A stretch of 16,785 bases of DNA from Thermohalobaculum sp039185235. GTDB taxonomy: Bacteria; Pseudomonadota; Alphaproteobacteria; Rhodobacterales; Rhodobacteraceae. A model generated the notes under the pieces. The model was not told the origin of the DNA. It ran no database searches and saw nothing but the letters and a program-made list of their open reading frames with translations. A program made the translations under genes and the position numbers. Every line of letters begins with the position of its first letter. The stretch's first letter is position 1. Of this stretch, positions 1 to 7,154 are shown piece by piece. The DNA lies in the NCBI GenBank assembly GCA_039185235.1, contig JBCDAS010000053.1:1-16785 (forward strand), read 5' to 3'.

Positions 1-462
1 GCCAACTTGGATGACGAGATAGCGGATGCCTGCGGCCAGGGCCGCTTCGGTCCGCGACGCCCAGATCAGAAAGACCGAGGCGATTGCTGTGCCTTCCCAG
101 AACAAGAACAGGGTCACCAGATCGCCTGCATAAACCGCGCCGATTGCGCTGCCGGCGTAGATCATGCCGGCCGTATGCTCGACCCAGCCGCCCTTGTGGA
201 ACGAGTAGACGCCGCCGATAAAGGCCGCGATCAGGAAGATATAGCCAAAGATCCGGCTGAGCCCGTCGAGGCGGATTGTTGTGAGCTCCAATCCCATGAC
301 CTCGATCTGGCCCGAGAGGCCGGGCTCCAGCGAGAGTGCTTGAAGGAAGCCGAGCACGGGCAGGGTGACGACCCAGAGGACCCGCAGCTTGCCCGGCAGG
401 AAGGGGATCAGAAGGGCGCCGAGGATCAGGATAAGGCCGGGGGAGATCTCACTTATCGTCAT
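1..462 (-). CDS. Mrp/NuoL-M-N-like antiporter membrane subunit, third copy (partial, C-terminus beyond left edge)
   Basis: Read on the minus strand from an ATG at 462, the frame stays open to base 1, giving 154 N-terminal residues. They are almost wholly hydrophobic, about four to five membrane helices. A conserved acidic residue in an FFWEGT-like setting (Glu123 in LFLFWEGTAIAS) matches the TM5 glutamate of proton-translocating MrpA/MrpD/NuoL/M/N subunits; this position is essential for pumping in the family. The start lies inside the last codons of the upstream small membrane protein (14-bp overlap, 449-462), so translation is probably coupled. It is the third large antiporter-like subunit of the operon. 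The lysines of TM7/TM8 lie outside the window, so activity cannot be judged. Family assignment is firm; whether it is D-like or N-like is not. Confidence 0.88.
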   Translation of the reverse strand, partial: MTISEISPGLILILGALLIPFLPGKLRVLWVVTLPVLGFLQALSLEPGLSGQIEVMGLELTTIRLDGLSRIFGYIFLIAAFIGGVYSFHKGGWVEHTAGMIYAGSAIGAVYAGDLVTLFLFWEGTAIASVFLIWASRTEAALAAGIRYLVIQVG

Positions 463-760
463 AGTAATCCTCCGGCTTTTGGAGGAAGCGGCGCATCTCC
501 TTCGCCGCCAGGACCAGGAAGACCGAGCCTATGAATCCGTAGATCCCGTAGAAACCCCAAAGATGCTCGATCTCGAAATAGCCGTGCTTGTGGACAAACG
601 GGTCGACGAGCAAGAGGGCCGCGCAGGTGGCATAGACGGTGTAGACGATCCTTGTGATGTTCTTTGGCTGGTAGATCCAGGCCTTTGGCTCGTTCGGATG
701 CTTCATTGGCACGTCATCGCGGATGTCCGGGTGGCGGTCGGTATAGAGACGGTCAGCCAT
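449..760 (-). CDS. Small two-helix membrane protein of the antiporter operon
   Basis: This 103-residue protein starts at the ATG at 760, preceded by GGAGGAACCA; a longer frame exists but lacks this ribosome site. It has a charged N-terminus of about 35 residues, helix 1 around residues 37-58 (ending LLLVDPFV), a short HKHGYFEIEH segment rich in His and Glu, helix 2 around residues 68-86, and a basic/acidic tail ending PEDYYDDK. It overlaps the preceding large subunit by 8 bp and the following one by 14 bp, so it is locked between two antiporter-like subunits. I do not recognise it as one of the seven canonical Mrp subunits. From memory, small proteins with a similar GFYGxYGF...PEDYYD ending occur in Mbh-like antiporter clusters, but I cannot verify this. 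Accessory subunit of the complex is the inference. Confidence 0.8.
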   Translation of the reverse strand: MADRLYTDRHPDIRDDVPMKHPNEPKAWIYQPKNITRIVYTVYATCAALLLVDPFVHKHGYFEIEHLWGFYGIYGFIGSVFLVLAAKEMRRFLQKPEDYYDDK

Positions 761-2252
761 TGGTTCCTCCGGGTGCGGTGAAGTTGATCTGTTGGACGAG
801 ATCCAGCAGGGGGCCGATGCCAAAGAACAGCATGACGCATAGGATCGCGGTGATGATTAGGGCGGCCATCATCGGGCCGGGCGCTTCGTGGATCTGGGGT
901 GGGGTCTCGTCGGTTCCGGGGGCAAACCAGCCACGTGCTATGATCGGCAAGAGATAGGCGACGTTCAAGAGCGAGGAGATCATCAAGACCGCGATGACCC
1001 AATACTCACCGCCGTCCGCAGCCCCCACCCCGATCCACCATTTGGACCAGAGGCCGATGAAGGGGGGCAAGCCGATGATCGAGAGCGCGCCGATGAAGAA
1101 TGCCGCGAAGGTCCAGGGCTGGCGCTTGGCGAGGCCGTCGAGCTCGCTCACCTCGGTCAGATGGGCGGCGGTGTAGATCGAGCCCGCGGCGAAGAAGAGC
1201 GTAATCTTTGAGACCGCATGGGCCGCGATATGAAGTGCCGCGCCGATGATCGCCGCCGGTGTCGCGATGGCCGCGGCCATCACCACATAGGAAAGCTGTG
1301 AGATCGTGGAAAACGCCAAGCGCCTTTTGAGATTGTCTTGGAACAGCGCAATCAGGGAGGCGCAAATCACGGTGAAGCCCGCGACGTAGAGAATGGGATC
1401 GGAGGCGCCCGTCTCGGCCAACAAATCGATCCCGAAGACATAGACGGTGATTTTGACCACCGAGAACACGCCCGCCTTGACGACCGCCACAGCGTGGAGC
1501 AGCGCAGAGACGGGCGTGGGGGCAACCATCGCGGCGGGCAGCCAGAAGTGGAAGGGCATCAGCGCCGCTTTGCCGATGCCAAAGGCATAGAGCGCGTAGA
1601 GGGCGGCCAACGCGCCTGCCGAGAGGCCTGCGCCTGCCAGGATGCCGCCGCCCGTGAATTCCGAGCCTCCAGCCGCCACATGGGTCCAGATGACGGCGGG
1701 CAACAACAGGGCCATTGAGGTCGAGATCAGCAGGATCAGATAGGTCCGGCCCGAGGCCATCGCCTCTTCGTTCGCCTTATGGGTGACCAGCGGATAGGTC
1801 GAGATCGTGAGAAGCTCGTAGAACAGAAACAGCGTGAAGAGGTTCCCGGCGAATGCGATCCCAAGCGCCGAGGAGATCGCGATTGCGAAGCAGATGTAGA
1901 AGAGGGTCTGCCGCGGCTCTTTGTTCCCGCGCATATAGCCGATCGAGTAGATCGAGTTCACGATCCAGAGGCTGGAGGCGACGGTGCCGAAAAGCATGCC
2001 AAGGGGCTCGATCGTGAATTGGACATTGACCGGGCCGAACATGTGCAGATCGGGGGTGGCGGGTTCCTCGCCCGCGAGCACTTTGGGCAAGAGTGTCAGC
2101 ACAACCACCATGAACGTGCCGATGGCCGTTGTCAGTGTCACCGCCTCGCGCAGGTTTGGGTTGCGCCCGGTGGCCCAGATCCCAAACGCGCCGAGGAGCG
2201 GTAGGAGAAGCGCGATATAGATCAGCTCTGCATCCGAGAAGCCCGTGATCAT
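753..2252 (-). CDS. Proton-conducting antiporter subunit, MrpA-N/NuoL-like (second large subunit)
   Basis: This 499-residue polytopic protein (about 14 helices) belongs to the proton-translocating subunit family of complex I and Mrp antiporters. Key residues are in place: Glu146 in the LFLFYELLTIS motif (TM5), Lys228 and His235 in GKAALMPFHFWLP (TM7), and His253/Lys259 in SALLHAVAVVKAGVF (TM8). The Glu-Lys spacing of 82 residues agrees with that of functional family members. The LLHAVAVVKAGVF block and AHLTEVSELDGL segment look more like the N-terminal domain of MrpA or NuoL than MrpD. Since the MrpA C-terminal domain is a separate gene upstream (4597-5118), this protein may be the other half of a split MrpA, although at 499 residues it is a complete NuoL-type core. 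Its ATG overlaps the upstream stop by 4 bp (2249-2252). Confidence 0.93.
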   Translation of the reverse strand: MITGFSDAELIYIALLLPLLGAFGIWATGRNPNLREAVTLTTAIGTFMVVVLTLLPKVLAGEEPATPDLHMFGPVNVQFTIEPLGMLFGTVASSLWIVNSIYSIGYMRGNKEPRQTLFYICFAIAISSALGIAFAGNLFTLFLFYELLTISTYPLVTHKANEEAMASGRTYLILLISTSMALLLPAVIWTHVAAGGSEFTGGGILAGAGLSAGALAALYALYAFGIGKAALMPFHFWLPAAMVAPTPVSALLHAVAVVKAGVFSVVKITVYVFGIDLLAETGASDPILYVAGFTVICASLIALFQDNLKRRLAFSTISQLSYVVMAAAIATPAAIIGAALHIAAHAVSKITLFFAAGSIYTAAHLTEVSELDGLAKRQPWTFAAFFIGALSIIGLPPFIGLWSKWWIGVGAADGGEYWVIAVLMISSLLNVAYLLPIIARGWFAPGTDETPPQIHEAPGPMMAALIITAILCVMLFFGIGPLLDLVQQINFTAPGGTNG

Positions 2253-3775
2253 TGCGCGCCTCCCACTGCCCAGCTGGACATCAAGGCCTCGGCCGCGAGG
2301 GCCGGGATCTCGACGCTCACACCGCTATCGATGCCGAAATAGATCACGGCAAAGGCCATCACCCAGGTGATCACGATCATCTCAACCGGAAGGTCTCGCG
2401 GCTGATCGGCGGCGTCGTTGGGGGGGCGGAACCAAGCGACCTCGATGACCCGGCCGATGTAGAAAACCGCGAGGACTGAGGAGGTCGCGATCACGACGAT
2501 CAGCCACCACATACCCGCCTCGGCCGCGCCCTGGATCAGCATCCATTTCGACACGAAGCCCGCCGTGCCCGGCACGCCGATCAGGCCCATGCCAGCAATC
2601 GCAAAAGCGGCCATGGTGAAGGGCATCGTGCGGCCGACGCCGTTCATCTGCTCGATCCGGCGGATGCCTGTGGAATAGACCACGCAGCCTATCGCAAGGA
2701 AGAGCGCTGCTTTGATGATCGCGTGGTTGAACATATGCGCGATGCCGCCGGTGAGCCCGACGACATTGGCGATCCCGATCCCCATCAGCATATAGCCGAC
2801 CTGGCTGACCGAGGAGAAGGCGAGCATCTTCTTCACGTTGACTTGGAAGACGGCGATGATCGAGGGCATGACCATGCCGAGGCTCGCCAGCGTCAGGAGC
2901 ACGATCTGCGCGTTGTGATCGCCGAACATATCGTCTTTGCCAAAGATCGAATAGGCGAAGCGGATCAGGAGATAGACCGCGACCTTGGTCGCTGTTGCGG
3001 CCAGGAAGACGGTCGCTGCAGAGGGTGCGAAAGCATAGGCATTCGGCAGCCACCGGTGCAGCGGGAAGAGGGCGAGCTTTAATCCGATACCGACGACAAT
3101 GAAGGCTCCACCGGCGAGGATCGGGCGCTCAGCCTCGATCGTCGGCAGAATCTGGGCCATGTCGTTTAGGTTCAACGTGCCGGTCATGCTGAACAGGATC
3201 CCGACGCCGATGACATAGAAGGTCGCGCCGATCGTGCCGATCACCAGGTATTGATAGGCTGCAACCACGGCCCGGCGGTCCTGGCCCATGGCGATCAGGA
3301 CATAGGTGGCGAGCGACGAGATCTCCATAAAGACGAAGATGTTGAACGCATCGCCGGTGATCGTCATACCCAAGAGCCCGCAAAGCGCCATCAGGAACAT
3401 CGTATATGTCCAGCCCTGACGCTCTGGCGCGACCTCATCGGCGATGGATTTGGGCATCCAGATCGCCACAAGTGCCGCGATCAGGGAGACCAGGAACAGC
3501 ACAAAGCCGTTAAGCGCATCGATCCGATACTCGATCCCCACCGGCGGCGCCCAGGAGCCCATTGCATAGGAGATCGTGCCATGCACCAGCACTTCATAGA
3601 GGATCAGGGCCGCGATGACAGGCATCGCGAGGCAGACAACCAGGTTAATCAGTGAGCAAACCGGCCCTTTGCGCACCAGCGCTGTGATGGTAGCGCCGAG
3701 CATAGGAACGGCCACCTGCAAGGCAGGCATATGGGCCATCCAATCGACGGCGACGGCCTCGGCCGGTCCGCTCAT
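2249..3775 (-). CDS. mnhD: Proton-conducting antiporter subunit D (MrpD/MnhD-like, first large subunit)
   Basis: This 508-residue protein has about 14 membrane helices and the full set of family ionisable residues. Glu151 lies in the FVFMEISSLATY motif (TM5), Lys233 in GLKLALFPLHRWLPNAY (TM7), Lys264 in ATKVAVYLLIRF (TM8), and His351/Lys355 in MFNHAIIKAALFLA. The 82-residue spacing between Glu and the TM7 Lys, and 113 to the TM8 Lys, equals that of MrpD of alkaliphilic Bacillus, where these residues are needed for Na+/H+ antiport. It sits directly after mnhC, the usual mrpD position, and shares 4-bp ATGA overlaps with both neighbours (3772-3775 and 2249-2252). A GAGG ribosome site lies about 10 nt before the ATG. 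Substrate ions (Na+, K+ or only H+) cannot be read from sequence. Confidence 0.94.
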   Translation of the reverse strand: MSGPAEAVAVDWMAHMPALQVAVPMLGATITALVRKGPVCSLINLVVCLAMPVIAALILYEVLVHGTISYAMGSWAPPVGIEYRIDALNGFVLFLVSLIAALVAIWMPKSIADEVAPERQGWTYTMFLMALCGLLGMTITGDAFNIFVFMEISSLATYVLIAMGQDRRAVVAAYQYLVIGTIGATFYVIGVGILFSMTGTLNLNDMAQILPTIEAERPILAGGAFIVVGIGLKLALFPLHRWLPNAYAFAPSAATVFLAATATKVAVYLLIRFAYSIFGKDDMFGDHNAQIVLLTLASLGMVMPSIIAVFQVNVKKMLAFSSVSQVGYMLMGIGIANVVGLTGGIAHMFNHAIIKAALFLAIGCVVYSTGIRRIEQMNGVGRTMPFTMAAFAIAGMGLIGVPGTAGFVSKWMLIQGAAEAGMWWLIVVIATSSVLAVFYIGRVIEVAWFRPPNDAADQPRDLPVEMIVITWVMAFAVIYFGIDSGVSVEIPALAAEALMSSWAVGGAQ

Positions 3776-4158
3776 TCGGCGAAATCCTCGCGGTCGACAG
3801 CGGTCACCACGTCATCTTCTTCGATAGTGCCATAGGCCTCGTGAACCCGGACGGTGAGCGCGAGGCCCAGCGCCAGGGTCGCGACGCCGACGACGATGGC
3901 GGTCAGGATCAGCACATGCGGCAGAGGGTTCGAGTAGAGCACATCGGCCTTTTTGTCGTCCAGCAGGATTGGCGGCGTGCCGCCCAGGATCTTGCCGGGC
4001 GAGAGGTAGAGCAAGTAAACCGAGGTTTGGAAAATCCCGAGCCCCACCAATGTCTTGATCATGTTCGATTTGGCCACGACGATGTAGAGGCCCGCGCACA
4101 TCAGGAAGATCGTGATCCAGTAATTGTAGTGGGCGATGATGTCCTCGAGGAAGGTCAT
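3772..4158 (-). CDS. mnhC: Cation:proton antiporter subunit C (MnhC/MrpC, NuoK-like)
   Basis: This 128-residue protein has three predicted helices (about residues 11-29, 33-52 and 79-103). The pattern GLYIVVAKSNMIKTLVGLGIFQTSVYLLYL followed by NPLPHVLILTAIVVGVATLALGLAL is typical of MrpC and of the homologous complex I subunit NuoK. The conserved DPLPQALVLTAIVIG-like segment is present as NPLPHVLILTAIVVG. Start ATG at 4158 follows a strong GGGGAGGAG ribosome site and overlaps the mnhB stop by 4 bp. The C-terminus carries an acidic tail (EEDDVVTAVDREDFAE) of about 20 residues after the last helix, probably cytoplasmic. In the complex MrpC packs beside subunits A and D and helps form the ion path; this is family knowledge. 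Confidence 0.94.
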   Translation of the reverse strand: MTFLEDIIAHYNYWITIFLMCAGLYIVVAKSNMIKTLVGLGIFQTSVYLLYLSPGKILGGTPPILLDDKKADVLYSNPLPHVLILTAIVVGVATLALGLALTVRVHEAYGTIEEDDVVTAVDREDFAE

Positions 4159-4592
4159 TTCGTGCTCCTCCCCGTGAAGGCGTAGAAGATCGCGATCATC
4201 GTGCCGGTGACCGAGACAAGCACGCCGATCTCGACCAGGAAGACACCCCAGTGCTGGCCATGCACGGCCTCGTCGTGGGTCGGGGGGGCGTGGACCAGAC
4301 CGTTGTAGTCGAGGTAGTTGCCGCCGGTCATGATGCCGTAGACCCCGACAGCGGCATAGATCAGGACGCCGAGCGGGACCATCGCCTCGACCACCCAGAC
4401 CGGCATCACCCGGATTGCCGCCTCTCGACCCCAGATGATGGCGTAGAAGATGATGGCGGCGGCGAGGATCACACCGGCCTGAAACCCGCCTCCCGGTCCG
4501 AAATCGCCATGCAATTGGACGTAGAGCCCAAAGATCAACATGAAGGGGATGAAGAACTTGGCGGTTACGCGAAGAATGACGTCCATGCGCAT
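4155..4592 (-). CDS. mnhB: Cation:proton antiporter subunit B (MnhB/MrpB)
   Basis: I place the start at the ATG at 4592 (protein begins MRMDVILRV, 145 residues), because a GGGGGA ribosome site lies 9-10 nt upstream and the ATG follows the preceding stop by 4 bp; a second ATG at 4586 is possible. A longer open frame to 4640 would add 16 residues overlapping the upstream gene. The protein has four helices. The signature HGDFGPGGGFQAGVILAAAIIFYAI is the MnhB hallmark (a PGGGF glycine turn after helix 1), followed by VPLGVLIYAAVGVYGIMTGGNYLDY. Family members bridge the antiporter subunits in Mrp complexes. Its position between the MrpA C-terminal gene and mnhC is the conserved order. Confidence 0.93.
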   Translation of the reverse strand: MRMDVILRVTAKFFIPFMLIFGLYVQLHGDFGPGGGFQAGVILAAAIIFYAIIWGREAAIRVMPVWVVEAMVPLGVLIYAAVGVYGIMTGGNYLDYNGLVHAPPTHDEAVHGQHWGVFLVEIGVLVSVTGTMIAIFYAFTGRSTK

Positions 4593-4596
4593 GGGC

Positions 4597-5118
4597 TCAA
4601 TCCCCCGGCTTGTAGCGTTTGAGCAGCAGCATGACCCCAATGCCTGCTGTAAAGATCACCGCGACCTCACCCAGCGTGTCAAAGCCGCGATAGCTGGCCA
4701 AGACGGCGGTCACGATGTTCGGGATATGGGTGTCGTGATAGTTGTTCTCGATGTAATAGGCGCCGACGCCAGTGTTCATCGGCGAGTCGGCGAGGCCGAA
4801 GGCCGGAAGCTCCCAAGTGCCATAGACCAGCATCACCCCGGTGCCGATGGCAACGATCATGGGAAGGACCGCTGTGTAGCGCGGCTCGGCCTCTCGGGTT
4901 TTGGTCAGGTGCAGGGCGCCGAGGAGCAGAACTGTCGAGATCCCGGCGCCCACCGATGCTTCCGTCATCGCAACATCAACCCCGTCGAGCACCACCATGA
5001 CCGAGGCCATCAGGAAGCTGTACGCCCCCGAGAGCACGACCACGGCAAAGAGTTGGCGCACCCGCATCACACCCAGGGTTACGGTGGCGAGAAGGGTCAG
5101 GAGCACCATGTTGATCAC
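4597..5118 (-). CDS. Stand-alone MrpA C-terminal (MbhD/MbhE, DUF4040) antiporter subunit
   Basis: The protein corresponds to the C-terminal part of MrpA. The segment DVAMTEASVGAGISTVLLLGAL is the MbhD/DUF4040 signature with the conserved Glu after Thr. Later PNIVTAVLASYRGFDTLGEVAVIFTAGIGV is the MbhE block with the conserved GFDTLGE. About six helices are expected. I chose the GTG at 5118 (173 residues) because it forms a 4-bp GTGA overlap with the mnhG stop, as at other junctions here. No ATG occurs before residue 4, and the only good ribosome site (GGGGAGG) lies 16 nt upstream, longer than ideal. A frame open to 5217 would overlap mnhG by about 100 bp and its added residues do not look like the family. 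MrpA-C acidic residues are needed for ion transport in studied Mrp complexes. Confidence 0.88.
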   Translation of the reverse strand: MINMVLLTLLATVTLGVMRVRQLFAVVVLSGAYSFLMASVMVVLDGVDVAMTEASVGAGISTVLLLGALHLTKTREAEPRYTAVLPMIVAIGTGVMLVYGTWELPAFGLADSPMNTGVGAYYIENNYHDTHIPNIVTAVLASYRGFDTLGEVAVIFTAGIGVMLLLKRYKPGD

Positions 5119-5564
5119 GAGTTCGATGGTCGCGCCTCCCCTTTTCGGTCGAGGACTTGAACATCGAGCGTCTCCGAGGTCAGGGGCTCGGCCAGTCGGT
5201 CGCGCAGTTCGGGACATGGCTCGCAGGGGTCCGTCTCGGCCAGGACACCTTTGTCATTGGCGAGGATTGGCTTCTCGCCATCATGCAGCGCGGCTCGGGC
5301 CAGTGCATGGCTGCCGACGGCGCCGGTGAAGAGGACGACCAGCAGAATGAAGATCAGCTTCACGGTCACCAGCGTCATCCCGGCCTGCAAGCACATGCCG
5401 AGGATGATCAGGCCAAAGCCCATCGTATCGCCAACTGAAGTCGCATGCATCCGGGTGAACATATCGGGCATTCGGTTGAGGCCGATCGCACCGACCAGGA
5501 AGAAAAAGCCACCCAGCGAGAGGCAGACTAGGCTGGCCAGGTCGAGCAGCATATCGGTGCTCAT
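5115..5564 (-). CDS. mnhG: Cation:proton antiporter subunit G (MnhG/MrpG) with extended C-terminus
   Basis: Residues 8-95 are a clear MnhG: three helices with the family signature GAIGLNRMPDMFTRMHATSVGDTMGFGLIILG, i.e. the conserved R-x-P-D-x-F-x-R-x-H-A. The remaining 50 or so residues (about 96-149) form a hydrophilic, acidic tail that is unusual for the family, whose members are commonly near 110-125 residues. It contains a CEPC (Cys114-x-x-Cys117) pair. The start ATG at 5564 overlaps the mnhF stop by 4 bp. Family members are required for assembly and activity of the antiporter; no function is known to me for the tail. Confidence 0.93.
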   Translation of the reverse strand: MSTDMLLDLASLVCLSLGGFFFLVGAIGLNRMPDMFTRMHATSVGDTMGFGLIILGMCLQAGMTLVTVKLIFILLVVLFTGAVGSHALARAALHDGEKPILANDKGVLAETDPCEPCPELRDRLAEPLTSETLDVQVLDRKGEARPSNS

Positions 5565-5875
5565 TTGCCCTCCTCCGGATCGCTGTCTTGGGTATATCCA
5601 AGCGCGCCGTAGCGAAAGAATTTCAGCACTGCGAGCAGGCCGATCACGTTGAGCAGTGAATAGGTGATGCCGATATCGAGAAACTCTGGCCTGCCGGTGA
5701 GAAAGCCAAACAGGGCGAGCATCAGGATCGCGCCATTGCCGATCACATTTGCCGCCAATAGCCGGTCAAAGGCCGTGGGCCCGGCCAGAACCCGTGCAAC
5801 CGCAAGGGCAAGCGCTGCCAAGACGGCTATGATCGGTGGGATCCACATCCAAGTGTCGATCGTCTCGAGGGTCAT
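5561..5875 (-). CDS. mnhF: Cation:proton antiporter subunit F (MnhF/MrpF)
   Basis: This 104-residue protein has three predicted helices. The central signature ARVLAGPTAFDRLLAANVIGNGAILMLAL is characteristic of MnhF (conserved R-x-L-x-G-P-t-x-x-D-R-x-x-A). A second conserved stretch, FLDIGITYSLLNVIGLLAVLKFFRYG, follows. It is linked by 4-bp overlaps to mnhE (5872-5875) and mnhG (5561-5564). MrpF forms a small membrane module with E and G in the known complexes; role here inferred by homology. Confidence 0.94.
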   Translation of the reverse strand: MTLETIDTWMWIPPIIAVLAALALAVARVLAGPTAFDRLLAANVIGNGAILMLALFGFLTGRPEFLDIGITYSLLNVIGLLAVLKFFRYGALGYTQDSDPEEGK

Positions 5876-6354
5876 TCACGACCCTCCAACCAGGTGACCA
5901 TCCCGTCCATCTCGTCCTTGGCCATGTCATCGGCGCCTTTCCGGGTGATGGCATGGACCCAGATGCATTTCTCTTGCTCGCTCACCTCGACCGAGATCGT
6001 GCCGGGTGTGAGCGTGATCGAGTTTGCATAGGTCGTCAGTCCCACGGCGGTGCGTTGGCCCGCATCGACTTTCACCATTCGCGGCGAGATCGGCAGGCTG
6101 GGGCTGAGGACGATCCGCGTGACCGTCGTGGCAGAGAGCAAGATCTGCCAGCCAAGCCAGGGCCAGTAGATCAGGGCGCGGGGGAGCTTCTCGACCGGGA
6201 ATCCCTCTTCATCGGTCAGACCTTTCGCGAGCCCATAGGCAACGACTGCGACCGAGAGGATGGCGCCCGCCCAGATCAGCCATTCATGCTCCCATTCCCC
6301 CGAGAGCAACAGCCAGTAGGCAAACAGCGTCGACGATATCAGGAACAGGCGCAT
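5872..6354 (-). CDS. mnhE: Cation:proton antiporter subunit E (MnhE/MrpE)
   Basis: First gene of the leftward antiporter operon; 160 residues. Two to three N-terminal helices (about residues 4-20 and 25-45, plus an interfacial WPWLGWQILLSATTVTRIVL segment) are followed by a cytoplasmic domain. That domain has the MnhE motif TYANSITLTPGTISVEVSE, in which NSITLTPGT is nearly invariant in the family. Then comes IWVHAITRKGADDM, again typical. The ATG at 6354 is preceded by GGGGGGA about 10 nt upstream. Upstream bases 6355-6539 are shared with the divergent UDG gene, so the operon promoter should lie there; I could not recognise a convincing one. Confidence 0.94.
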   Translation of the reverse strand: MRLFLISSTLFAYWLLLSGEWEHEWLIWAGAILSVAVVAYGLAKGLTDEEGFPVEKLPRALIYWPWLGWQILLSATTVTRIVLSPSLPISPRMVKVDAGQRTAVGLTTYANSITLTPGTISVEVSEQEKCIWVHAITRKGADDMAKDEMDGMVTWLEGRE

Positions 6355-6539
6355 GCGCGGTCAGTCCCCCCTTCAAGACAGGCCGATTGAGGCCTTGATG
6401 GTCCGGTTGATAGCCTCTTGCCAGAATATGGTTAGAGCAAGGTTTCGACTTGAAAGTCCAGCGGCCACGTTCCGTGCTTCTGGTATACCACGCTCTAGCG
6501 CGCTTGCCGATCCTCCGCAAGGCGCGATATGCAAACGGT

Positions 6540-7154
6540 ATGGAGACTGCGGATCCGGCGTTGGCCAAACTTCTTGGAGAGATCCGCGGCTGCCGGATCT
6601 GCGAGGATCGGTTTTTGGCGACCGAGACAGGTCATTCCCCGCGCCCGGTTCTGGTTCCCTCGACCCATGCGCGGGTTTTGATCGTGGGCCAAGCGCCGGG
6701 GGCGCGGGTGCATGCGAGCGGGTTGCCGTTCGACGATCGCTCGGGCGATCGTTTGCGCGATTGGATGGGGATCGGGCGGGAGGTCTTCTATGACCCCGCC
6801 AAGCTTGCCATCGTGCCAATGGGGTTTTGTTTTCCAGGTTACGATGCAAAGGGGTCGGATCTGCCACCGCCCAAGGTCTGTGCAGAAACGTGGCGCGCAC
6901 CTGTCATGGCAGCGCTGGGGGAGGTCGAGTTGACCCTGGTCATCGGGCAATACGCGCAAGCCTGGCATTTGGGCAAAGCGCGCGGCAAAGGGGTGAGCGA
7001 GACGGTGCGCAATTGGCGCGCGCATATCGGCGCCGGGGTTCTGCCGCTGCCCCATCCAAGCTGGCGCAACACCGGTTGGCTGAAGAAGAACCCCTGGTTC
7101 GAGGCGGAGGTGGTGCCATGGCTGCGCGCAGCTATTGCTCGGCTCTGCTGCTGA
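6540..7154 (+). CDS. Uracil-DNA glycosylase family protein with Fe-S-type cysteine pattern
   Basis: From the ATG at 6540 the product is 204 residues. Motif A reads VLIVGQAPGARVHASGLPFDDRSGDRLRDW (residues 46-75), the UDG-superfamily GxAPG...GxPFxxxSGxxL pattern. The C-terminal LPHPSWRN matches the HPS DNA-insertion motif. Cysteines Cys18-x-x-Cys21 near the N-terminus and Cys97-x16-Cys114 follow the arrangement that binds [4Fe-4S] in family 4/5 UDGs. The usual NxVKC block is replaced by VPMGFC, so substrate and activity may differ. An upstream in-frame TTG at 6450 has an AAGG 7 nt before it and would add 30 residues; I prefer 6540 because family members begin shortly before the first Cys pair, although it lacks a clear ribosome site. 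Role: base-excision repair or nucleic-acid binding, inferred. Confidence 0.85.
   Translation: METADPALAKLLGEIRGCRICEDRFLATETGHSPRPVLVPSTHARVLIVGQAPGARVHASGLPFDDRSGDRLRDWMGIGREVFYDPAKLAIVPMGFCFPGYDAKGSDLPPPKVCAETWRAPVMAALGEVELTLVIGQYAQAWHLGKARGKGVSETVRNWRAHIGAGVLPLPHPSWRNTGWLKKNPWFEAEVVPWLRAAIARLCC

Noticed and set aside
1..6354. Complex I (nuo) operon
   Set aside because: The large subunits are homologous to NuoL/M/N, but MnhE, F, G and B signatures are present and no NuoA-J subunit is seen.
6373..6398. Imperfect hairpin TCAA-GACA-GGCC...GGCCTTGA in the mnhE/UDG spacer
   Set aside because: It needs a four-base bulge and has a small loop; too weak to call a regulatory site without conservation data.
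6373..6900. Minus-strand open frame opposite the UDG gene, ending in a hydrophobic stretch
   Set aside because: It lies antisense to a well-supported conserved gene, has Arg/Pro-rich shadow composition and no ribosome site. Only its last 30 residues lie in the free spacer.
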